DNA from: Elusimicrobiales bacterium
GTDB lineage: Bacteria; Elusimicrobiota; Elusimicrobia; Elusimicrobiales; UBA9959
Length of the DNA stretch: 6,665 bases
Reading direction: 5' to 3'
Assembly: GCA_026416895.1 (NCBI GenBank)
Contig: JAOAEH010000002.1
Span: 1-6,665, forward strand
The translations under genes were made by a program, and so were the position numbers. Numbering within the stretch: position 1 is the stretch's first letter; each line of letters opens with the position of its first letter. Shown here in pieces: positions 1 through 5,828 of the stretch. The notes under the pieces are model-generated. The model was not told the DNA's origin and searched no databases. It saw only the letters and a program-made list of their open reading frames with translations.

Positions 1-673
1 CACCTCCACTTAAAGCACATATTGCTTTTGAACTTCCAACTAAACTTCTTATATCTTCAACAGTACTTTTAATAAAATCTTCAGCTTTAAAAATATTTTT
101 AACTTTACATATTCTAAATGCAAAGTTTTCAAGTATTTTACTTCCTTCTTGAGTATGTTCCACCTCTGGATGAAACTGAACGGCATAAATTTTTCTTTTC
201 TCATTTGCTATAGAACTTATTATACTGTTTTCTGTTACAGCTAAAACATCAAAGCCCTCAGGTATTTTCTTTACTTCATCTCCATGACTCATCCATACCA
301 ACGTTTCCTTATTAACTCCTTTAAAAAGTAAGGAATCTTTTACAACTTTTATTTTGGTATTCCCATATTCTCTTCTTAAACCTTGAAAAGTTTCACCACC
401 CAAACTTTGAGCTATAAGCTGCATACCATAACATATACCAAGCACAGGAACACCAAAATCATATACAGAATAACTTAATTTCGGAGCATTTTTTTTATAG
501 ACACTTTGAGGCCCACCAGAAAGTATTATACCAATTGGTTTTTTCGACATTATCTCATAAAGAGGCTTATTATATGGAAGTATTTCTGAATAAACATGAA
601 TTTTTCTCAACTTTTTTGCAATAAGCTGAGTATATTGACTGCCAAAATCTAAAATCAAAATCAAATCAGCCAT
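1..673 (-). CDS. guaA: GMP synthase (glutamine-hydrolysing), N-terminal part, cut by left edge
   Basis: This enzyme makes GMP from XMP, ATP and glutamine in the cytoplasm, the last step of guanine nucleotide synthesis. I translated 224 codons from the ATG at 671-673. They cover the class I glutamine amidotransferase domain: the N-terminal LILDFGSQYTQLIAKKLR motif, an oxyanion SGGP loop at residues 52-55, the nucleophile Cys81 in GICYGMQ, and the catalytic His168 and Glu170 in HPE. The window ends just as the ATP-pyrophosphatase domain begins: the last codons read ALSGG, the start of the family's SGGVDS P-loop. Family members are about 510 residues, so slightly less than half is present. No frameshift is visible. 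The start lies 2 bases after the guaB3 stop and has no good Shine-Dalgarno sequence close to it, which fits translation coupled to guaB3. Identity is very secure. Confidence 0.97.
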   Translation of the reverse strand, partial: MADLILILDFGSQYTQLIAKKLRKIHVYSEILPYNKPLYEIMSKKPIGIILSGGPQSVYKKNAPKLSYSVYDFGVPVLGICYGMQLIAQSLGGETFQGLRREYGNTKIKVVKDSLLFKGVNKETLVWMSHGDEVKKIPEGFDVLAVTENSIISSIANEKRKIYAVQFHPEVEHTQEGSKILENFAFRICKVKNIFKAEDFIKSTVEDIRSLVGSSKAICALSGG

Positions 674-675
674 AA

Positions 676-1842
676 TTATTTTTGTCTACCCATCCCAACA
701 ACCTGTGTTTTTTGTAAAAGTTTTCCTTCAGCTTTTATGGATGGAGCAATAATTATTTGAGTCATCTGCATTTGTTTAATATTTCTTGCTCCAACGGCTC
801 CCATAGAAGTTTTTAAAGCCCCAACTAAGTTTTGAGTTCCATCATCTGTTTTAGCAGGACCAAATAAAATTTCTTCTATTGTGCCACTAATTCCCACATA
901 AACACGTGTACCTCTTGGAAGATTAGCATGAGGTGTTGCCATACCCCAGTGATAACCCTTCCCTGGAGCTTCAACAGCTCTTGCAAAAGGTGAACCAATC
1001 ATTACAGCATCAGCTCCACTTGCAATTGCCTTACAAACATCACCACCTGTAAGCATTCCTCCATCAGTAATTATTGGAACATACTTTCCAGTTTTCTTAA
1101 AATATACATCTCTCGCTTGCGCACAATCTATAGTTGCCGTCACTTGAGGCACACCTATACCCAAAACTCCTCTTGTAGTACATGCTGCTCCAGGTCCAAT
1201 TCCAACAAGGATTGCAGATGCACCAACTTCCATTAATTCTAAAGCAACCTTATAAGTAACACAGTTGCCAAGCACAACTGGTATTTTCATTTCTTTAATA
1301 AATTTTTCAAGATTTAATGGTTTTTGCTTAGAAGAATAATATTTTATTGTTAAAACTGTAGATTGTACAAAATAAATATCAGCACCTGCATCTCTAGCTA
1401 TAAAACCATATTTTTCAGCATTCTGTGGAATCGAACTTACAGCACAATATACTCCATGCTTTTTTATCTCTTCAACTCGCTTTTCAATTAATTTAAGCTT
1501 AACTGGTTCTTTATATATTTTTTGGAAAATCTCAGTTGCTTTATCTGGCGGAGCATTTATTAATTCATTAATTGCATCTTGAGGATTTTCATAACGAGTA
1601 TTTAAACCATCTAAATTTAAAACTGCAAGACCACCAAGTTTATTAAAAGCTATCGCCATCTTAACATCAACAACACCATCCATGGCAGAAGCCAAAAATG
1701 GTATTTTGAGTTTTAACCCAGCAATTTCTACTGACACATCAACATCATCAGGATCTATTGTTACATTTCCTGGCACTAAAGCAACATCATCAAAACCGTA
1801 AGCATATCTTGCTTCACGATTCCTTCCAATGAAATATGACAT
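676..1842 (-). CDS. guaB3: GuaB3-type IMP dehydrogenase (no CBS domains)
   Basis: This cytoplasmic protein most likely oxidises IMP to XMP with NAD+, the step before GuaA. The 388 residues form a single IMPDH/GMP reductase TIM barrel. Visible are YGFDDVALVPG (15-25), the ASAMDG barrel motif (51-56), the catalytic Cys221 in GPGAACTTR with GVPQVTAT after it, and the phosphate-binding DGGM at 260-263 followed by GADAVMIGSPFA (276-287). The CBS (Bateman) insert of canonical ~485-residue GuaB is missing. Several segments are those of the GuaB3 subfamily of actinobacteria and cyanobacteria: LNLDGLNTRYENP, EAPGKGYHWGMATPH, LPRG and a GALKTSMGAVGA tail. The start ATG has GGAGG at 1847-1851, 4 bases upstream. 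Its neighbour guaA, 2 bases downstream, supports IMPDH rather than GMP reductase activity. Older annotation calls this family 'IMPDH-related'. The family is certain; the exact reaction is inferred. Confidence 0.94.
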   Translation of the reverse strand: MSYFIGRNREARYAYGFDDVALVPGNVTIDPDDVDVSVEIAGLKLKIPFLASAMDGVVDVKMAIAFNKLGGLAVLNLDGLNTRYENPQDAINELINAPPDKATEIFQKIYKEPVKLKLIEKRVEEIKKHGVYCAVSSIPQNAEKYGFIARDAGADIYFVQSTVLTIKYYSSKQKPLNLEKFIKEMKIPVVLGNCVTYKVALELMEVGASAILVGIGPGAACTTRGVLGIGVPQVTATIDCAQARDVYFKKTGKYVPIITDGGMLTGGDVCKAIASGADAVMIGSPFARAVEAPGKGYHWGMATPHANLPRGTRVYVGISGTIEEILFGPAKTDDGTQNLVGALKTSMGAVGARNIKQMQMTQIIIAPSIKAEGKLLQKTQVVGMGRQK

Positions 1843-1938
1843 AAATCCTCCACTTTTTCAGAAATAAATCTAACAAAAAGTTCAACAAGAGCTTTTTATA
1901 AATTTTACAAAATTTTGCTATTAAAACTTGTTTTTAAA
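1843..1938 (-). promoter_or_regulatory. AT-rich spacer upstream of guaB3-guaA, possible promoter region
   Basis: This 96-base gap is the only sizeable non-coding stretch in the window and separates the five-gene upstream run from guaB3-guaA. On the minus strand it holds two -10-like hexamers, TAAAAT (1902-1907) and TATAAA (1895-1900), but neither has a convincing TTGACA-like -35. A weak hairpin (1875-1897: arms AAAAAG and CTTTTT, extended by two pairs past one mismatch, 5-base loop) runs into a T-rich stretch, and a 10-base palindrome CAAAATTTTG sits at 1908-1917. Such AT-only structures arise easily by chance in DNA of this composition. A purine-responsive promoter or attenuator would make sense by position, but I recognise no known operator or riboswitch core. 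Confidence 0.3.
1847..1851 (-). promoter_or_regulatory. Ribosome binding site of guaB3
   Basis: On the minus strand this reads GGAGG, 4 bases before the ATG at 1840-1842. The spacing is slightly short, but the core is strong and supports both this start and independent initiation on guaB3. Confidence 0.7.
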
Positions 1939-2802
1939 TTAAGAATTCTTCCTTTTTTTTAACTCATACATATTTTTTTCGAACTCATCTTCATCCAAAA
2001 ACAATCCTTTTCCTGTAATACCAAAATAAGCATGTTCAATTGGAGTATCCGGGCAGATATAAGTTCCTCTCTTAACTCCTTTAGGATCTTTTTTTAGACC
2101 AAGCCAAATAAGCCATACATCAATGTTTGAAAAATCCTTTTCTATAAGTTCAGGTCCAGATTTTATTATTTTATAAATATCTCCAAAACCATCAAGAACA
2201 CATGCAGAATGAAAACCACAGTTTTTAGCTGCAATTATATCTTTTTCTGTATCCCCTATAACATAAACCTGATTAGGATTTATACTTGTTTTTGTAATCT
2301 TAGAAGCATTTTTTACAGCAGCCAAAAGCATGTCTTCTCTTTTTTCATAATCTTTACCAAAACCACCAAAAAGGAAATAATGAGAAAGATTTGACGGAGA
2401 AAGCTTAATATAAGCACCTTCTTTTAAATTTCCTGTCCCTAAACCTATAAAGAAATTGGGTTGTTGAGATAGATATTTTAGGAAATTATCGATACCATTT
2501 ATTTTTGTATAATTACCGCTGATAAGAGAATTTTCCACTTCTTTTGGAAGATATCTAAGATACAAGTCTGATAATTTTCTAAATTCTGATTTATTAGGCT
2601 TTCTTTTAAAAGCATAATAAAATGCGTTTTCAAAATTCACTTTATCTGTAGAGCCTTGAAGTTCAAAATGACTACATATATCTTTAGGACCACCCATATC
2701 AACTATAGCCTTGTTTAAAGCTCTTATCCCAGCCCCACCAGTTTTAATTAAAGTTCCATCTATATCAAAAAGAACTATTCTAATATTCTGTTTTTTTTCC
2801 AT
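1939..2802 (-). CDS. HAD-superfamily phosphatase (Gph-like) with C-terminal extension
   Basis: This is a cytoplasmic hydrolase that would remove phosphate from a small metabolite; the substrate is unknown. The 287 residues show a complete Mg-dependent HAD core. Motif I is DIDGT with nucleophile Asp13 and acid/base Asp15, followed by an alpha-helical C1 cap at roughly 20-95. Motif II is GTGN around Thr123. The motif III lysine is probably Lys150, in GGFGKDY. Motif IV is IGDTEKDI with Asp184 and Asp188. This resembles phosphoglycolate phosphatases, which normally end near residue 225-235. Here about 50 residues follow the core, including ICPDTPIEHAYFGITGKG and a charged lysine-rich end; I do not recognise this tail. 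The start ATG is the only one that keeps motif I, and AAGGA at 2811-2815 lies 8 bases upstream, inside hutI. The reading frame overlaps hutI by 28 bases. An A8 run follows the start codon immediately. The family is secure; a specific function is not. Confidence 0.88.
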   Translation of the reverse strand: MEKKQNIRIVLFDIDGTLIKTGGAGIRALNKAIVDMGGPKDICSHFELQGSTDKVNFENAFYYAFKRKPNKSEFRKLSDLYLRYLPKEVENSLISGNYTKINGIDNFLKYLSQQPNFFIGLGTGNLKEGAYIKLSPSNLSHYFLFGGFGKDYEKREDMLLAAVKNASKITKTSINPNQVYVIGDTEKDIIAAKNCGFHSACVLDGFGDIYKIIKSGPELIEKDFSNIDVWLIWLGLKKDPKGVKRGTYICPDTPIEHAYFGITGKGLFLDEDEFEKNMYELKKRKNS

Positions 2803-4037
2803 ATTACTTTTCCTTTTTTTATACTCATAATATTTAAATTATCACCAAAATAATATCCTAATTCTTTATAATTTTTTATATCAAGAATTATAATATCTGC
2901 ATTCATTCCTTCCTCTATCATACCTGCTTTATCCCCAAAACCAAGCAAAAATGCAGGGTTATAAGTCGAGGCAACTATAGCTTCTTCTAAGCTCATTTTC
3001 ATCTTTATTAAAGCAAGTGAAATTACAAACTGCATATTCCAACAGGGAGAAGTACCAGGATTAAAATCTGTTGACAAAATAACCACACAACCTTCTTCTA
3101 TGAACTTCCTTACCTTTGGATAAACATTCATATCTAAAAAATAATTAGAAGCAGGAAGAAAAACACATGCAACATTAGAATATTTAAGTTTTTTTATATA
3201 TTCCTCATCTGCCCAATCAAGATGATCTGCAGAGACAGCTCCAACTATAGATGCCACAATGCTCCCTCCAGATTTAGAAAGCTGATCTGCATGAACACGT
3301 GGAACAAATCCCAGAGATTTTGCATAGTTTAAATAATCTATTGACTCTTCAACTTCAAAATATCCTTTCTCACAAAATATATCAACAAATTTTGCAAGTT
3401 TCTCTTCTTTTACAATTGGAAGAACTTTTTCTTTCAAAAATTGTAAGTATTCCTTTGAACTCAAGCCTTGGGGTATAGAATGAGCTCCAAGAAATGTAGT
3501 TACTATATCAATTGAAATTTTATTAGAAACTTCTCTAGCTGCTTTCAACATTTTCAGTTCTCCATCAAGATCAAGTCCATAGCCACTTTTCACTTCAATA
3601 CCAAGAGTCCCACATTCAATAAATCGTTTTGAAAAATTTAACAAATTTTCTGATAACTCTTCTAAAGATGATTCTTTTATATGTTTCGCACTCAGGTTTA
3701 TACCACCACCAGCTTTCTTTATATCACAATAACTCATCCCTTTTATACGCATCTCAAAATCATTTATTCTTGGTTTTGCAAAAATACTATGGGTATGACA
3801 GTCAAAAAAGCCAGGCATAACTACTCTTCCACCTGCATCTATAACCTCAAATTTAAAATCTTTTTTTATTTGAGAAATAACATCTTTTCTCTTCCCAACT
3901 TTTCTAATAATTCCTTCTTCAATAAAAATTGCTCCATCATAAATTATTGATAGTTCACAAAGTTCTTTTCCAATTCTAAATCTTCTCTCTCCTTTAACAG
4001 TTATAAGTTGAGATATGTTTTCAATTAATAAAGCCAT
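2775..4037 (-). CDS. hutI: Imidazolonepropionase
   Basis: HutI hydrolyses 4-imidazolone-5-propanoate to N-formimino-L-glutamate, the third step of histidine degradation, in the cytoplasm. The 420 residues match the usual length. It is an amidohydrolase-superfamily metal enzyme: the metal ligands HTH (His81, His83), His249 in HADQ and Asp324 in STDFNPGTSP are all present. The family-specific segments are also there: AGGGI (109-113), KSGYGL (150-155), FLGAHSIPQ with His186, SADHLDW with His272, and the C-terminal AGMIEEGMNADIIILD strand. These identify HutI rather than a generic deaminase or dihydroorotase. The ATG lies 10 bases after the menA-like stop and has only a weak GGT-rich sequence upstream. 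No hutH, hutU, hutF or hutG is present, so its place in a complete pathway cannot be seen here. The 3' end overlaps the HAD gene by 28 bases. Confidence 0.95.
   Translation of the reverse strand: MALLIENISQLITVKGERRFRIGKELCELSIIYDGAIFIEEGIIRKVGKRKDVISQIKKDFKFEVIDAGGRVVMPGFFDCHTHSIFAKPRINDFEMRIKGMSYCDIKKAGGGINLSAKHIKESSLEELSENLLNFSKRFIECGTLGIEVKSGYGLDLDGELKMLKAAREVSNKISIDIVTTFLGAHSIPQGLSSKEYLQFLKEKVLPIVKEEKLAKFVDIFCEKGYFEVEESIDYLNYAKSLGFVPRVHADQLSKSGGSIVASIVGAVSADHLDWADEEYIKKLKYSNVACVFLPASNYFLDMNVYPKVRKFIEEGCVVILSTDFNPGTSPCWNMQFVISLALIKMKMSLEEAIVASTYNPAFLLGFGDKAGMIEEGMNADIIILDIKNYKELGYYFGDNLNIMSIKKGKVIWKKNRILE
2811..2815 (-). promoter_or_regulatory. Ribosome binding site of the HAD gene, inside hutI
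   Basis: On the minus strand this reads AAGGA, 8 bases before the ATG at 2800-2802. It lies within the last codons of hutI, so ribosomes finishing hutI would pass over it; this decides the start of the HAD gene. Confidence 0.6.
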
Positions 4038-4047
4038 ATTTTATAAA

Positions 4048-4893
4048 TTACCAAACCATAGATATAATAAAAATAGTTCCAAATATTAGAACAAATTTTG
4101 CAGATTCTCTATTTAATAAAGAGTAATTAGAATACTTTATAAGTTTATAAATTCCAAGAGAAAAAGGAAGACATATGAAGTATACTATATTTAATCCTAC
4201 AATTGCAAATGCAACAAAATAAGATAAGATATGCAAAACAATATAAAGGATTATAGAATTTTTAAGACCAATTAAATGAACTATAGTCTTGATTCCAGCT
4301 TTTCTATCTGACTCTGCATCTCTTATATTATTTGAAAGAAGTATATTCACAATTAAAAAAGCTGTAGGAAGTGAATAAAAAATTGACTCCCAAATAAATT
4401 TACCAGAAAATATAAGAACTGATCCACTAACAATTAAAGGGCCAAAACATAAAAATATTACTAACTCACCAAAAGCTTTATATTTAAGAGAAATAGGATT
4501 TGCTGTATAAAAAATTGTTAAAAGAATCCCAAATAATCCAATAAATAACAAACTTAAAATAGAATATTTAAACACAAAATATATTCCAATTATACTTGCA
4601 ATTAGTAAGAAAAACCATGCCAAATTTATAACAACTCTCTCTGAAGCAAGATTTTTCACTATTCCAATATCATCCGCATTTTCTCTATCAACCCCATTAA
4701 CATAATCATAATATGTATTTATAAGATTCCCAGCCAAATGAATAAGAAATCCTGCAATAAATATTAAAATAAAATCAAATGTTTTAAACCAACCATTCAT
4801 TTCTGCATAAACAGCAGCAATACTCATAGGAACTACTGATGCAGGCCAAGAATAAGCCCTAAGTATTATAAACCATTTTTTAAATAACTCCAT
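4048..4893 (-). CDS. menA: UbiA-family prenyltransferase, MenA-like (dihydroxynaphthoate polyprenyltransferase)
   Basis: This is an integral inner-membrane enzyme that attaches a polyprenyl chain to an aromatic head group; MenA makes demethylmenaquinone from 1,4-dihydroxy-2-naphthoate. The 281 residues contain eight or nine hydrophobic segments, spread from about residue 18 to the C-terminus. Both Mg-diphosphate motifs are present: NTYYDYVNGVD (59-69, with Asp63 and Asp69) and NNIRDAESDRKAGIKT (188-203, with Asp192 and Asp196). Between them, YTANPISLKYKAFGE and FGPLIVSG match the MenA pattern rather than UbiA or heme O synthase. It starts 2 bases after the prenyl synthase stop, with a strong AAGGAGG. 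The adjacent long-chain prenyl synthase is the expected source of its substrate. Whether the head group is dihydroxynaphthoate or a related acid depends on menaquinone genes outside the window. Confidence 0.85.
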   Translation of the reverse strand: MELFKKWFIILRAYSWPASVVPMSIAAVYAEMNGWFKTFDFILIFIAGFLIHLAGNLINTYYDYVNGVDRENADDIGIVKNLASERVVINLAWFFLLIASIIGIYFVFKYSILSLLFIGLFGILLTIFYTANPISLKYKAFGELVIFLCFGPLIVSGSVLIFSGKFIWESIFYSLPTAFLIVNILLSNNIRDAESDRKAGIKTIVHLIGLKNSIILYIVLHILSYFVAFAIVGLNIVYFICLPFSLGIYKLIKYSNYSLLNRESAKFVLIFGTIFIISMVW

Positions 4894-4895
4894 AT

Positions 4896-5828
4896 CTACC
4901 TCCTTCTTTGTGTTAATGAGTAAATATAATTATAAAATTCAATAGAATTCTCAACAGCACCTAAACTCATAATATCGTCCTTAATATTTTCAATTAAAGA
5001 TATAGCTTTCTCTCTTGCTTTTTGTGTAATTCCATTATCAATAATATAACTTCTAATTTTGCTTAGTTTTACAGGATCTTTTGTAGAAAAATATTCATTT
5101 ATTTCATCGAGTAATTTTTTATCATTCATTGCAATTATGATAGGATATGTTATTTTTCCGTCAAAAAGATCTAAAAAAGTATCCTTACCAGTAGAACTTA
5201 GATCGCCTTCTATATCTATAATATCATCGATTATTTGAAAACTAATTCCAAAATCTCTAGAAATTTTTTCTGACTCAATATAACTACTTTTATTAGCAAC
5301 AAAAACACATGATATACTCATCCACCTAAAAAGCTGTGATGTTTTTAACATTGCAAGATGAATATAATCATCCTCAGTTATAATTTTATATTTTAATTTT
5401 TCCTCAAAAAGAGCACCTTCACTCATTTTTTTCACACATTCAACAAGAGAAAAACAAACCTCAGAAGAAATAGATTTAGCTTTTTCAAAAGCAAAAGATA
5501 CTATCATATCACCCACAAGAATAGCTGTAGAAACTCCAAACATATTATTTAATGTTTGTCTCCCACGCCTAAAAGAAGCATTATCAATACAATCGTCATG
5601 TAGCAAAGAAGCAAGATGAACAATTTCAGCAGCTGAAGCAATTTTTATAGAATTATTCAAATCAATCCCAAGCATCCTAGAAAAATAATAACAATACAAA
5701 GTTCTTACCCCTTTACCAATAGGGTCCAAGAAGAAAGGTAAATTAAAATCAAAATATTTTTTATCAACTTTATTAAAACTATCTATTATTTCATCTCTTA
5801 CCGCAAGTAAAAATTCATGTTGATTCAT
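4896..5828 (-). CDS. Trans-polyprenyl diphosphate synthase, probably long-chain
   Basis: This enzyme condenses isopentenyl diphosphate units onto an allylic primer to make the quinone side-chain precursor. It acts in the cytoplasm or at the inner face of the membrane. The 310 residues show the first Asp-rich motif HDDCID (Asp78, Asp79, Asp82) followed by FRRGRQT, a KTSQLF segment with Lys163, and the second motif QIIDDIIDIEGD (Asp201, Asp202, Asp205) followed by STGKDTFLDLFDGK. The residues 5 and 4 positions before the first Asp are small (Ala73, Ser74), which in this family usually allows long C30-C50 products. The N-terminal binding motif is unusual: IGKGVRT (37-43) in place of the common GGKRLRP. 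The gene overlaps the preceding one by ATGA and has no Shine-Dalgarno sequence, implying translational coupling. Family assignment is secure. A name such as hepT or ispB would overstate the chain length. Confidence 0.92.
   Translation of the reverse strand: MNQHEFLLAVRDEIIDSFNKVDKKYFDFNLPFFLDPIGKGVRTLYCYYFSRMLGIDLNNSIKIASAAEIVHLASLLHDDCIDNASFRRGRQTLNNMFGVSTAILVGDMIVSFAFEKAKSISSEVCFSLVECVKKMSEGALFEEKLKYKIITEDDYIHLAMLKTSQLFRWMSISCVFVANKSSYIESEKISRDFGISFQIIDDIIDIEGDLSSTGKDTFLDLFDGKITYPIIIAMNDKKLLDEINEYFSTKDPVKLSKIRSYIIDNGITQKAREKAISLIENIKDDIMSLGAVENSIEFYNYIYSLTQRRR
4899..4905 (-). promoter_or_regulatory. Ribosome binding site of the menA-like gene, built from the prenyl synthase tail
   Basis: On the minus strand this reads AAGGAGG, 5 bases before the ATG at 4891-4893 and the strongest Shine-Dalgarno in the window. 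It is formed by the last arginine codons of the upstream gene (AGA AGG AGG TAG), so the C-terminal Arg-Arg-Arg of that protein and this site share bases. Confidence 0.8.

Noticed and set aside
1875..1897. Rho-independent terminator after the HAD gene
   Set aside because: The stem is almost all A-U with an internal mismatch and the following U-run is interrupted; too weak in AT-rich DNA to list as a terminator.
1953..1960. Programmed frameshift at the A8 run near the 3' end of the HAD gene
   Set aside because: The run encodes an ordinary lysine-rich tail a few codons before the stop; no downstream stem or longer alternative product is evident.
2209..2394. 61-codon plus-strand open frame inside the HAD gene
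   Set aside because: It is antisense to the HAD catalytic core, with a sequence typical of AT-rich shadow frames.
3629..3950. Two overlapping short plus-strand open frames inside hutI
   Set aside because: They are antisense to the well-conserved hutI frame and have no ribosome site or recognisable motif.
2775..4037. Amidohydrolase as aminodeoxyfutalosine deaminase of the alternative menaquinone pathway, given its menA-like neighbour
   Set aside because: KSGYGL, FLGAHSIP and STDFNPGTSP are HutI-specific patterns, so imidazolonepropionase is the better call despite the suggestive context.
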